Source: JAFTYO01 sp045611785 (GTDB taxonomy: Bacteria; Pseudomonadota; Alphaproteobacteria; RF32; CAG-239). Taken from it: a stretch of 64,000 nucleotides of DNA. Within the stretch, counting starts at the first letter, position 1; every line of letters starts with the position of its first letter. Positions 17,917 to 25,771 of this stretch are shown here, piece by piece. Under the pieces are notes generated by a model that did not search any database, was not told the origin of the DNA, and saw nothing but the letters and a program-made list of their open reading frames with translations. The translations under genes and the position numbers were made by a program. The DNA lies in assembly GCA_045611785.1 (NCBI GenBank), contig JAZKXV010000006.1, positions 8,329-72,328 of the forward strand. Reading direction: 5' to 3'.

Positions 17917-18230
17917 TCGCTATAATCTATCATACTATCAAAACCGGCAAACTCAAATATAGATTTTATATTTGAAGGAACATTAACTAACTTTAATGAA
18001 CCATCTTGTTCTTCAAGTTTTCTTTGTAATATTAAAAAGGTTCTTAAACCTGCTGAAAAGACATATTCAACTTGCTTCATATCAATAATGAGCTTTTTTG
18101 TATTTGTTAAATCAATTTTATTTAGCAATTCAGGCGAGGTGTTAGGATCAAGCCATCCTGCAAGCTTACATGTGATAGTGTCATCTTCTTTAGCATATTC
18201 AATGTTTAAATTTTTACTTTGTATTTCCAT
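17913..18230 (-). CDS. STAS-domain anti-sigma factor antagonist
   Basis: This 105-residue SpoIIAA/RsbV-like protein is a single STAS domain. The conserved segment KKLIIDMKQVEYVFSAGLRT carries the serine normally phosphorylated by an RsbW-type kinase. It ends overlapping the SpoIIE/HATPase gene (ATGA), so the pair is translated together. A longer reading begins at 18251, but GAGG lies close before the ATG at 18230 (MEIQSK). Both the kinase-like domain and the phosphatase that would act on it are on the partner protein. The final target of the switch is not in the window. Confidence 0.88.
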   Translation of the reverse strand: MEIQSKNLNIEYAKEDDTITCKLAGWLDPNTSPELLNKIDLTNTKKLIIDMKQVEYVFSAGLRTFLILQRKLEEQDGSLKLVNVPSNIKSIFEFAGFDSMIDYSE

Positions 18231-18318
18231 ATTTGCCTCACAAAAAATCATTCAACTTATCGTATATAAAACAAAAAAAGTTGTCAAGTATGAGAAATAT
18301 TAAGTTGTATAAATATTG

Positions 18319-19566
18319 TTATCTAAAGAATTCGCTTAATTTTTTCATATCTTCAATAATTTGTTCTTCGCCGTCAACGTGATGATTTTGCATTAATATT
18401 TTTCCATTGCAAATAACGGTATCAATACAAGAGCTATCTGCTGAATATACCATGTTTGAAATTAAGTTATATTCAGGGGCTAAGAAATGATTATTTAAAT
18501 CAACCAAAATACAATCGGCAAGTTTTCCTTCTTTAATTTCTCCGGCATCAATGCCAAAAGCTTGTGCCCCGTTTACTGTTGCAATCTTGAATACGTCTGT
18601 GGCAGCTCCGGCAAGCGGTGATTGTGCCTGAATTTTTGCAGAAAGAGCACAAAGTTTCATTTCGCTAATCATGCTTAGCTCATTATTTGAGGCCATTCCG
18701 TCGGTACCAAGAGTAACTCTGCATCCTTTATCAAGCAATTTTTGCAACATAAACATTCCGGAACATAATTTAAAATTTGAAGATGGGTTTGTACATAACC
18801 AAACACCTTTATCAGCCAAAATATCAATATCATTATCATCAAGCCATACGGAGTGTGCTAAAATGGTTTTATCAGATAAAGCACCATGCTTATCAAAATA
18901 AGCAATAGGGGTCATAGAATGTTCATTTATGCAATCATCAACTTCTTTTTTGGTTTCGCAGGCATGAATATGGAGTCTTAAATTATGTTCATTGGCTAAA
19001 TCAACATTAAATTTAATTAGCTCATCAGAAACGGTATATACAGCATGAATTGCCAACACTTTTTGTATTAATTCAGGGTTAGGGTTATCCATATTTAAAA
19101 ATGTATTGATTTTTTCTATTTCGACTTTGCGTTTATCTGCATTAAATAAGTCGCAAGCACCAAATGAAAGTCCGGCTCTGATACCCATGTCTGCCACTGC
19201 ATTTAGCAAAGGTTGCATACCAAAATACATATCTGAAAAGAAAACAGTACCTGTTTTAATCATTTCTAAAATTGAAAATTTTGTAGCAGTATAAATCATT
19301 TCATCGGTGAGTTTTGCTTCTCTTGGCCAAATGTCATTATTAAGCCAATCAAACAAATTTTTATCGTCACTTATACCTCTGAAAATACTCATTGGTGCGT
19401 GAGAATGATTGTTATAAAAAGCAGGTAAAATAGCAAAATGAGAGCAATCAATAATTTTATCGGCATGTTCATCTATGTTTTTAGCTATTTTTTTGAATTT
19501 GTTTTCGGAGATTAAGATATCAACGGTTGAGCTGTTATGTTTTACATTTTTTAATAGAATAGACAT
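18319..19566 (-). CDS. Amidohydrolase, SAH/MTA deaminase family
   Basis: This 415-residue enzyme resembles 5-methylthioadenosine/S-adenosylhomocysteine deaminases of the TRZ/ATZ amidohydrolases. It has the metal motif NHSHAPM near residue 56, LHIHACETKKEVDDC, ILAHSVWLDDND, and LGTDGMASNN with the catalytic aspartate. IWPREAKLTDE is typical of this family. It would recycle or salvage the adenosine by-products of SAM enzymes, several of which are encoded nearby, but related members deaminate other purines or triazines. AAGGAG precedes the ATG. Expression appears monocistronic. Confidence 0.82.
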   Translation of the reverse strand: MSILLKNVKHNSSTVDILISENKFKKIAKNIDEHADKIIDCSHFAILPAFYNNHSHAPMSIFRGISDDKNLFDWLNNDIWPREAKLTDEMIYTATKFSILEMIKTGTVFFSDMYFGMQPLLNAVADMGIRAGLSFGACDLFNADKRKVEIEKINTFLNMDNPNPELIQKVLAIHAVYTVSDELIKFNVDLANEHNLRLHIHACETKKEVDDCINEHSMTPIAYFDKHGALSDKTILAHSVWLDDNDIDILADKGVWLCTNPSSNFKLCSGMFMLQKLLDKGCRVTLGTDGMASNNELSMISEMKLCALSAKIQAQSPLAGAATDVFKIATVNGAQAFGIDAGEIKEGKLADCILVDLNNHFLAPEYNLISNMVYSADSSCIDTVICNGKILMQNHHVDGEEQIIEDMKKLSEFFR

Positions 19567-19670
19567 TTTAATTCTCCTTTATTCAGATATAGTATTTATA
19601 ATATATTACACCTGATAAACTAACAAAATATTAAGGAAAGAGCTTTATTTTGAAGCTAAAGGAGATGGAT

Positions 19671-20309
19671 ATGATAACATTAGCAGCAGCCGAAAAATGT
19701 ATTGAAGACCTAAAATCTTACGATTTAAAAAAGGGTAGGGATGAAAAAACTTGGTTTATGTACCACAATCATGTTTATGGGGTTGCTCATGTCGCTCAAA
19801 AATTAGCTTCAAAGTTAAGTAACATCAACCCACAAAGAGCTTATGTTTTAGGCTTATTACACGATATTGGCCGAATACCTGAACAATATGAAAAAAGATT
19901 TCATGGTATATGGGGATATGAATATTTAAAAGATATTGATAAAGAAGCTGCAAGGATATCGTTAACTCATATGTTTACTCTCAATAAAATAGATGAGTAT
20001 GAAAATATAAAAACAGCATTTTTTGATAAAAAAGAAGATTATGATTTTATCAAAGAATTTTTACAAAATAATCCTATAAACGAGATAGATAAACTGATTC
20101 AACTTTCCGATGCTTTAGCAAATGCATACGGTTTTGTTACTATCGAGGAGAGAAATGCCGAATATATAAAAAGGCATGGATGCTCGGTTCCGGAAAGTGT
20201 GTTAAAAGATATGTTTATTTTGAAAAAATATTTTGATGATGTGTTAGGAGAAGATGTTTATAACATATTAAATGAAATTTCGACAGATTGGATGTTGTCG
20301 CCTAAATAA
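19671..20309 (+). CDS. HD-domain metal-dependent hydrolase
   Basis: This 212-residue single-domain HD protein probably cleaves a phosphoester or nucleotide. The metal ligands are visible as the His in HVYGVAHV, the HD pair in LGLLHDIGRIPEQ and the distal Asp in QLSDALANAYG. Family members include nucleotidases and cyclic-nucleotide hydrolases; the substrate here cannot be named. The ORF can be extended to a TTG at 19650, but AAAGGAG is 6 bp before ATG 19671 (MITLAAAEK), so I use that start. A hairpin follows the stop. Confidence 0.78.
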   Translation: MITLAAAEKCIEDLKSYDLKKGRDEKTWFMYHNHVYGVAHVAQKLASKLSNINPQRAYVLGLLHDIGRIPEQYEKRFHGIWGYEYLKDIDKEAARISLTHMFTLNKIDEYENIKTAFFDKKEDYDFIKEFLQNNPINEIDKLIQLSDALANAYGFVTIEERNAEYIKRHGCSVPESVLKDMFILKKYFDDVLGEDVYNILNEISTDWMLSPK

Positions 20310-20314
20310 TAAAA

Positions 20315-20336
20315 TAGCCACTTATAACTGTGGCTA
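20315..20336. terminator. Shared terminator hairpin between convergent genes
   Basis: TAGCCAC and GTGGCTA form a 7-bp stem with an 8-nt loop, between an AAAA and a short AAATTAT flank. It lies between the HD gene and the convergent acyltransferase gene. Confidence 0.55.
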
Positions 20337-20344
20337 AATTATCA

Positions 20345-20869
20345 TTATGGAAGTGGATATCCAATAGTTTTAAGAGTTTTAAGAATATTTTCTTTATTGC
20401 GTTTTTTTATTGGTCTAATAGGACGTCCTGCATAAACTGTCCAAGGTTCAAACTTGTAGTTTGGTGGTACAAAGCTTAAAGCTCCGATACTAACACCTTC
20501 AGGAATGTCGTTATTTGGCATAATGACAGAGTTTGTTCCTACACCTGTATATTTTCCTAAAGTAACATTACCTTGAATTTCTTTAACTTCAGGAATTGAG
20601 TGTGTAACAAGCTCATTAACATAGTCATTGCTGCTGAGCCAAACTTTAACACCTGCTGCTAAACTTGAGCATTCGCCCATTGTAAATTTAAATTTTCCAT
20701 CACCACCGGCAATATATGTACCTGGTGCAATTTCGCAATCTGAACCGATAGAGCAGGCAGAAGAGATTCTGCAAAAATCTGCTATACGCACATTGTCACC
20801 AATTTCAACCAAATTAGGTTTTTTTATAATTACATATTCGCCAAGTGTAAAATTTTTTCCATGTTTCAT
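20345..20869 (-). CDS. Hexapeptide-repeat acyltransferase
   Basis: This 174-residue left-handed beta-helix protein is likely an O-acetyl- or acyltransferase acting on a surface sugar. Hexapeptide repeats with small residues every sixth position run from about 20 to 150 (EIGDNVRIADFCRIS, CSIGSDCEIAPGTYI). The end YAGRPIRPIKKRN is typical of WbbJ/WcaF-like enzymes. A loop interrupts the coil around residues 78-100. GGAG precedes the ATG. No glycan cluster adjoins it, so the acceptor is unknown. Confidence 0.8.
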   Translation of the reverse strand: MKHGKNFTLGEYVIIKKPNLVEIGDNVRIADFCRISSACSIGSDCEIAPGTYIAGGDGKFKFTMGECSSLAAGVKVWLSSNDYVNELVTHSIPEVKEIQGNVTLGKYTGVGTNSVIMPNNDIPEGVSIGALSFVPPNYKFEPWTVYAGRPIRPIKKRNKENILKTLKTIGYPLP

Positions 20870-20951
20870 AATCTATATCTCCTATCTGAAATTTATATTC
20901 AGCGGATATAATAAAAAATGCAACTAAAATAAAATTACATAATGTTACATG

Positions 20952-20977
20952 AAAAAAAGCCCCTTAAACAGGGGCTT
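20952..20977 (-). terminator. Terminator of the formate channel gene
   Basis: AAGCCCC and GGGGCTT form a GC-rich stem with a 7-nt loop, and on the minus strand a seven-base T run follows. It lies 15 bp past the focA-like stop. Confidence 0.88.
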
Positions 20978-20991
20978 ATAGGAATATTGTT

Positions 20992-21774
20992 TTATTTTTT
21001 ATTATAAATATATCCAAATATTAATCCGATAAACACAGCCCCACCGACAATGTTACCAGCTGTTGCCGGAATTAAATTATCAAAAATAAATTGACACCAA
21101 GTGATATTTGCGCCGTTATAAATTGCAGTCGGAACAAAGAACATATTTGCAATTGAGTGCTCATATCCAAGTGTTACAAACAACATAACCGGAACCCAAA
21201 TTCCTAAAGATTTGCCTATAATATCTTTTCCGGCATATCCCATCCATGTACCTAAGCATACTAAAGCATTTGCGCCAATACCTTTTAAGAATACGGTGCC
21301 CCAAGAATATTTAAGTTTTGAAGCAGCTAAAGCATTTAAATAATCAGAAAACGGAGCAGCAGATATCAGTCCGGTTTTATGAGCCATAAAATAAGCAATT
21401 GCTTGAGCACCTACAAAGTTGAATATGTATGCTAACAACCAAACTTTTAGCAAATCTTTTATGGTTGTTTTGTGTTGCATTGTAGATAGTGTCATTCCTG
21501 CGCAATCGCTTGTAAACAAATCAGCACCAGCAACGGAAACCATAATTAAACCAACGGGAAATAATGCGCCTGCGGTAAATTTTACCAAACCTATGTTGTT
21601 TGCGGCTGTTTCAGGCATTCCACCGGCAACCACAAGAGTAAGGAGTCCGCCGAGGGCAATAAATGCACCACCCATAATGGCCATTAAAACAAATTTTAAA
21701 ATAGGTGTTTTAGCTTTAGAAGTTGAAGCATCGGCAAAAATTGAAGCAATTTCGGCCGGAGTATGATATGACAT
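20992..21774 (-). CDS. focA: Formate/nitrite transporter family channel (FocA-like)
   Basis: This 260-residue integral membrane protein has six helices and belongs to the FNT family of pentameric anion channels. Signatures are GADLFTSDCAGM, KGIGANALVCLGTWM and the gating-histidine motif LGYEHSIANMFF. A formate channel fits best, since pflB and pflA lie 6 kb upstream and produce formate; NirC-like nitrite transport remains possible. AAAGGAAC precedes the ATG and a strong terminator follows. It is not in the same operon as pfl, so coordination would need shared control. Confidence 0.88.
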   Translation of the reverse strand: MSYHTPAEIASIFADASTSKAKTPILKFVLMAIMGGAFIALGGLLTLVVAGGMPETAANNIGLVKFTAGALFPVGLIMVSVAGADLFTSDCAGMTLSTMQHKTTIKDLLKVWLLAYIFNFVGAQAIAYFMAHKTGLISAAPFSDYLNALAASKLKYSWGTVFLKGIGANALVCLGTWMGYAGKDIIGKSLGIWVPVMLFVTLGYEHSIANMFFVPTAIYNGANITWCQFIFDNLIPATAGNIVGGAVFIGLIFGYIYNKK

Positions 21775-21870
21775 TTTCAGTTCCTTTACAAAAAGTTCAA
21801 TTAAATTTTCTGCACCATATTACTTTCTAAAATTAAAATCAAGACTTTTAGCATACAGATTTAAAATATT

Positions 21871-21903
21871 TATCCCCTTACGTCGTTGTTACATAAGGGG
21901 ATA
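21871..21903 (-). terminator. Hairpin after the 281-residue gene
   Basis: TATCCCCTTA and TAAGGGGATA form a perfect 10-bp stem with a 13-nt loop directly past the minus-strand stop codon. The following T content on that strand is weak (AAATATTTT), so it may be an inefficient terminator. Confidence 0.6.
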
Positions 21904-21906
21904 ATA

Positions 21907-22752
21907 TTAAGCGATGCTACGTAGTTTTTCCATAATATCATCAATGGGGCAGTGCGCCAATGTTGATATGTTAGATAATAATTTTTCTCGCCAAATTTGA
22001 AGGTTACCGAATTTTTTTTCAAATTCGTTATCCCATCCATAGTTAAGAAGTATCATCTCCTGCCAAAGATTTTGGTCATATGCCTGAATTTTCTTTTGAG
22101 CGGCAGGGCACGCAGTGTGTTGAGTAAAATAATACCACAAGAGAATGTTTGAATTTCTATCAATTTCTCTGTCGATTAAAGCAAGTTGTTCGGCTTCGGT
22201 TTTTAAGGTTCGATAGCGCAATTGTTTGATAATGGCAACTTCAGGAGCTTTTTTCAAAAACTCAATAGCAGCTTTACCAATCCAAGGGCCTTTGTAAGAA
22301 TACATTTTTTCAATGCTATCTTCTTTTAGCCATTGCAATTGCTCTTCTTCGGTTGCGATTTTACTTGGAACCAGGCCGTAAGACATTCCGGCCATTTGCA
22401 ATTTTCCATAGTTTTCTTCGCTCCCACGATGTGCAAACAACGAATTGTGAAGCCAGAGGCAAACACCTTGTTTTTGTATGATGCAATCTTCTTCGGTTGG
22501 TTTTTGCAACAAATTTCTTGAATACAAAATTTCAGCCGCCAAATCGCACCAAATGTTACCATATAACAGATTTTGCAATCTGATATATTCGTCTGAGCCG
22601 AGCGTTGCAAACGCTATTTGACCTTCTGTAGAACGGAAACCGTACCACAATATGTGTAATTTCTGCGCCAACAGATCTTTGGATTGAAGAAGGTTGATTT
22701 CTTCCGCAGAAGTCTTCACGTACGGAACGTGAGAAAGTTTGAAGTGTTTCAT
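21907..22752 (-). CDS. Hypothetical protein
   Basis: This 281-residue soluble protein is rich in Trp, Tyr and His and appears helical throughout. I do not recognise a family. A rather regular tryptophan spacing (LHILWYGF, VCLWLHN, LLWYYFTQH) and several Cys and His pairs give no known metal motif. No clear Shine-Dalgarno sequence precedes the ATG. It is a single gene bounded by hairpins. Codon use is like its neighbours, and the clean reading frame supports coding. Confidence 0.65.
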   Translation of the reverse strand: MKHFKLSHVPYVKTSAEEINLLQSKDLLAQKLHILWYGFRSTEGQIAFATLGSDEYIRLQNLLYGNIWCDLAAEILYSRNLLQKPTEEDCIIQKQGVCLWLHNSLFAHRGSEENYGKLQMAGMSYGLVPSKIATEEEQLQWLKEDSIEKMYSYKGPWIGKAAIEFLKKAPEVAIIKQLRYRTLKTEAEQLALIDREIDRNSNILLWYYFTQHTACPAAQKKIQAYDQNLWQEMILLNYGWDNEFEKKFGNLQIWREKLLSNISTLAHCPIDDIMEKLRSIA

Positions 22753-22931
22753 AATTGTTGGAAAAAAAATTTGTAATTGTAACCAAGTTACAATAAAATA
22801 TACAATTTGTCAATAATTGTTTAGGTGTCTGTGTTGCATAGATTGCTTATTTGGATTAATGGATAAGCTGATAAAAATCGTTGAATTGTAGCTGTAAATA
22901 ATCTAACCTTAATATGTTAAGGAGAAAAGAT

Positions 22932-23228
22932 ATGGAAAAGCAACAAGAGCAAGAAGTATATAAAGAAGCCATTGAATTGTTTGGTATTACATCACAAAAA
23001 GTTATGGTAATAGAAGAAATGTCTGAGCTTATAAAAGAGTTATGTAAAGAGCTCAGAGACAGAGGCAATGTTGAAAATATTGCTGATGAGCTAGCTGATG
23101 TGGAAATAACTTTGGCTCAAATTAAACATATATACAATATTCATGATATGGTTGAAGAACATAAAGATTTTAAATTGCGTAGGTTATCATCAATAATGAC
23201 AAAGATAAAATCAGAACAAGATAAATAA
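22932..23228 (+). CDS. MazG-like nucleotide pyrophosphohydrolase
   Basis: This 98-residue single-domain protein resembles the all-alpha NTP pyrophosphatases of the MazG/dUTPase group. The Mg-binding helices are visible as EEMSELIKELCKELRD and ENIADELADVEITLAQI, which give the ExxE and ExxD pattern. Such proteins hydrolyse non-canonical or excess NTPs to NMP and pyrophosphate. The ORF extends upstream to 22914, but AAGGAG is 7 bp before ATG 22932 (MEKQQ). Short forms are common in phages and accessory regions, so the true substrate is uncertain. Confidence 0.8.
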   Translation: MEKQQEQEVYKEAIELFGITSQKVMVIEEMSELIKELCKELRDRGNVENIADELADVEITLAQIKHIYNIHDMVEEHKDFKLRRLSSIMTKIKSEQDK

Positions 23229-23246
23229 GTTTTTTACATATAATAA

Positions 23247-23273
23247 AACCCCCTGCATAAAGAGCAGGGGGTT
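23247..23273. terminator. Bidirectional terminator
   Basis: AACCCCCTGC and GCAGGGGGTT form a perfect 10-bp stem with a 7-nt loop between the MazG-like gene and the convergent adhesin gene. An AAAA precedes it, and on the minus strand it serves the adhesin. Confidence 0.88.
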
Positions 23274-23284
23274 GATGTTTATAA

Positions 23285-25156
23285 TTAGAACCCGAAAGTT
23301 ACACCACCTTTAAGTGTTGTGGAATTGCTTCCGCCGTAAGCAGCACCTGCATTGAGTAAAACGTTGTCGTTAACGTGGTGGAAAGCACCAAGAGCGAAAC
23401 CTGTTTTACCACGGAAATAACCTGTACCAACAGAAACTTGAGTATCGCCGGCAGATCTTGCATTAGGTACTAAAGCAGATAATGCAGCCATACTAGCAAA
23501 ACCCTCTCTCATTTCATGGTCAAGTTTATTGGTTTTACGTTCTAAATAGTTAACTTGACCTTCAACACGGCCGAGGTTGCTATCTAAAGAACTGATAGCA
23601 GATGATAAATCGCTGTTTGATGTTACATAATTTGTGCTTGTATAATTTCTATCGCCGATAGCAACATAGCTTGCAGCAATAGCTTCAGCATTATTAGCAA
23701 TATTAGTAGCATTAGTAGCAATGTGAGCAGTGTTAGTATCGATATCAGCTCTGTTAGCTGCTATATTATCTGCATTAGTAGCAATGTTAGCAGTGTTAGT
23801 ATCGATATCGGCTCTGTTAGCAGCTATATTGTCTGCATTAGTAGCAATGTTAGCAGTATTAGTATCGATATCAGCTCTGTTAGTAGCTATGTTGTCTGCA
23901 TTAGCAGCTATATCAGCTTTGTTTTGAGCAATATCAGCAGTATTTGTAGCAATATCCTCAGCATTAGCTTCAATATCTTTTGCATTGTTAGCAATGTTTG
24001 CAGTATTAGCAGCTATATCAGCTTTGTTTTGAGCGATATCAGCAGTATTAGTAGCAATATCCTCAGCGTTAGCTTCAATATCTTTTGCATTGTTAGCAAT
24101 ATTTGCAGTATTAGCAGCTATATCAGCTTTGTTTTGAGCGATATCAGCAGCATTTGTAGCAATATCCTCAGCGTTAGCTTCAATATCTTTTGCATTGTTA
24201 GCAATATTTGTAGCATTTACAGCTATATCAGTTGCATTTTTATTGATAGCAGTTGTATTATCATTAATGTCACTAGCGTTTTGAGCTATAGCATTTTTAT
24301 TCGCTTCAATATCGCTAGTATTTTGAGTAATGTTTGTAGTATTAGCAGCTATATCAGCTTTGTTTTGAGCGATATCACTACCTTGTTGTGCAACATCGAC
24401 AACTAAACCATTTAATGTGCTCTCGTGTGAAGCAACGGTTGTTTCTAAAGATGTAATATTGGCAGTATTTGTTGCTATATTAGCTGTATTTGCAGTAATT
24501 TGATCAAGCTTATTTTGTAAAGACGCACTTAATTTATCTGCAGTTACAGATTTATCAGCTAGCAATTCTGTAGTAATATCACCAGCTTGTAATGTATCTT
24601 GTTTTGTTGCAATAGCATCTTTGTTAGCATTAATATCAGCTCTGTTAGCAGCTATGTTGTCTGCATTAGCAGCGATATTAGTGGCGTTAGTATCAATATC
24701 AGCTCTGTTAGCAGCTATGTTGCCTGCATTAGTAGCGATATTAGCGGCGTTAGTATCAATATCAGCTCTGTTAGCAGTTATGTTGTCTGCATTTTCTTTA
24801 ATGGCAGAATCTAAAGCAACATCAGCACCTGTTAATGTAGTAGCTTGATTTAAATAGTTAGTATTAACATATTCATTGTTAACAGCATTTGGATCTGCAG
24901 AATCAATACCTAAAGTTTTATCTACCCATTGTTGTTTTTCGGCAAATATAGCTTGCGCTTCTTCAGCAGTATATACTGAAAAATCTATGTTTTCAGAGGT
25001 ATTATTCACACCTGTGACAGTGCCATCAGTAGCTATTGTTAAGTCTTGGGCAATAGCATTTGTAGATATACAAATTACGCCTGCAACTGTTCCTAATAGA
25101 ACTGATCTAAAAATCTTCAAATCGTATAAAGATTTTTTTGATGATTTAATATTCAT
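23285..25156 (-). CDS. YadA-type trimeric autotransporter adhesin
   Basis: This 623-residue protein is a type Vc autotransporter. A signal peptide with a long charged N region ends near AIAQD. A short head follows, then a coiled-coil stalk (about 115-510) made of seven-residue units of the type NxADIAx, and a C-terminal YadA-like anchor that ends in GGVTFGF. The anchor forms one third of a 12-strand barrel in the outer membrane. Near-identical 21- and 35-residue repeats in the stalk suggest frequent length change. AAGGAG precedes the ATG. Binding to host or neighbouring cells is the usual role; the head is too short to suggest a ligand. It is followed by a strong terminator. Confidence 0.9.
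   Translation of the reverse strand: MNIKSSKKSLYDLKIFRSVLLGTVAGVICISTNAIAQDLTIATDGTVTGVNNTSENIDFSVYTAEEAQAIFAEKQQWVDKTLGIDSADPNAVNNEYVNTNYLNQATTLTGADVALDSAIKENADNITANRADIDTNAANIATNAGNIAANRADIDTNATNIAANADNIAANRADINANKDAIATKQDTLQAGDITTELLADKSVTADKLSASLQNKLDQITANTANIATNTANITSLETTVASHESTLNGLVVDVAQQGSDIAQNKADIAANTTNITQNTSDIEANKNAIAQNASDINDNTTAINKNATDIAVNATNIANNAKDIEANAEDIATNAADIAQNKADIAANTANIANNAKDIEANAEDIATNTADIAQNKADIAANTANIANNAKDIEANAEDIATNTADIAQNKADIAANADNIATNRADIDTNTANIATNADNIAANRADIDTNTANIATNADNIAANRADIDTNTAHIATNATNIANNAEAIAASYVAIGDRNYTSTNYVTSNSDLSSAISSLDSNLGRVEGQVNYLERKTNKLDHEMREGFASMAALSALVPNARSAGDTQVSVGTGYFRGKTGFALGAFHHVNDNVLLNAGAAYGGSNSTTLKGGVTFGF
23737..24240. repeat. Tandem repeats inside the adhesin stalk (63-bp and 105-bp periods)
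   Basis: The sequence TATCGATATC recurs at 23737, 23800 and 23863, a 63-bp period (21 residues). CAATATCTTTTGCATTG recurs at 23971, 24076 and 24181, a 105-bp period (35 residues). Copies are nearly identical. Both periods are multiples of 21 bp, so gain or loss of a unit keeps both the frame and the heptad register. Confidence 0.9.
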
Positions 25157-25218
25157 TAGTTACTCCTTATAAAATTATAGGCTAGGTATGTATATAGCTT
25201 TAGAGGGCCATATTTTAG

Positions 25219-25665
25219 TTAAAAACCCAAACCTGAGTTAGGGGTTTGAATTTTTACTTCAACCCGACGATTAAGCTCTTGACAAGCAGTCTTTGAACAA
25301 ACCGGTTCCATTTCTCCCTTAAAAGAAGTGGTTATACGGTCCGGATTAATTCCTTTATTGACAAGATATTCTTTTACCACTTGCGCACGTTTTTTAGATA
25401 AAACTAAGTTTTTATCCGGATATCCGTACGCATCAGTATGCCCCACAACACTCATATGCTTTTCAGGCCAACGTTTCATTTTTTCGTAGGCCCAATCCAG
25501 ATTCGCTTTAGTGTCAGGAGTTAAATAAACAGAATTCAAATTAAAATAAACAACAGGTTGGCATCCTCTTAATAGGTTGCCGCTACAAACTGGTTGTTTG
25601 GTAGGGGTTGCAACACAACCTCCCATAAAAAGCGCAAAAGCTAAAAGAAAAGTTTTAGACTTCAT
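25219..25665 (-). CDS. OmpA-like peptidoglycan-binding lipoprotein
   Basis: This 148-residue protein has a lipoprotein signal peptide ending in the lipobox MGGC, so the cysteine near residue 17 should be acylated and anchored in the outer membrane. Residues 35-140 form an OmpA C-terminal-like domain that binds peptidoglycan, with VVYFNLNSVYLTPDTKANLD, VVGHTDAYG and the NRRVEV motif. It is similar in layout to Pal and related lipoproteins. AAAGGAG precedes the ATG. It lies between two autotransporter genes, which suggests a surface-structure locus. Confidence 0.88.
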   Translation of the reverse strand: MKSKTFLLAFALFMGGCVATPTKQPVCSGNLLRGCQPVVYFNLNSVYLTPDTKANLDWAYEKMKRWPEKHMSVVGHTDAYGYPDKNLVLSKKRAQVVKEYLVNKGINPDRITTSFKGEMEPVCSKTACQELNRRVEVKIQTPNSGLGF

Positions 25666-25771
25666 AATAGTCTCCTTTATATAAAAATATTTTGTTCAAT
25701 TTATCCACAAAAATTTTAAGAGTCAATATTTTTATTATCTGCCATATGCTTAGCATCTGTATCATCCTTTA

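Noticed and set aside
23723..24848. Several plus-strand open frames within the adhesin gene
   Set aside because: They are mirror frames of the repetitive stalk, with low-complexity Ser/Ile/Val products and no ribosome sites.
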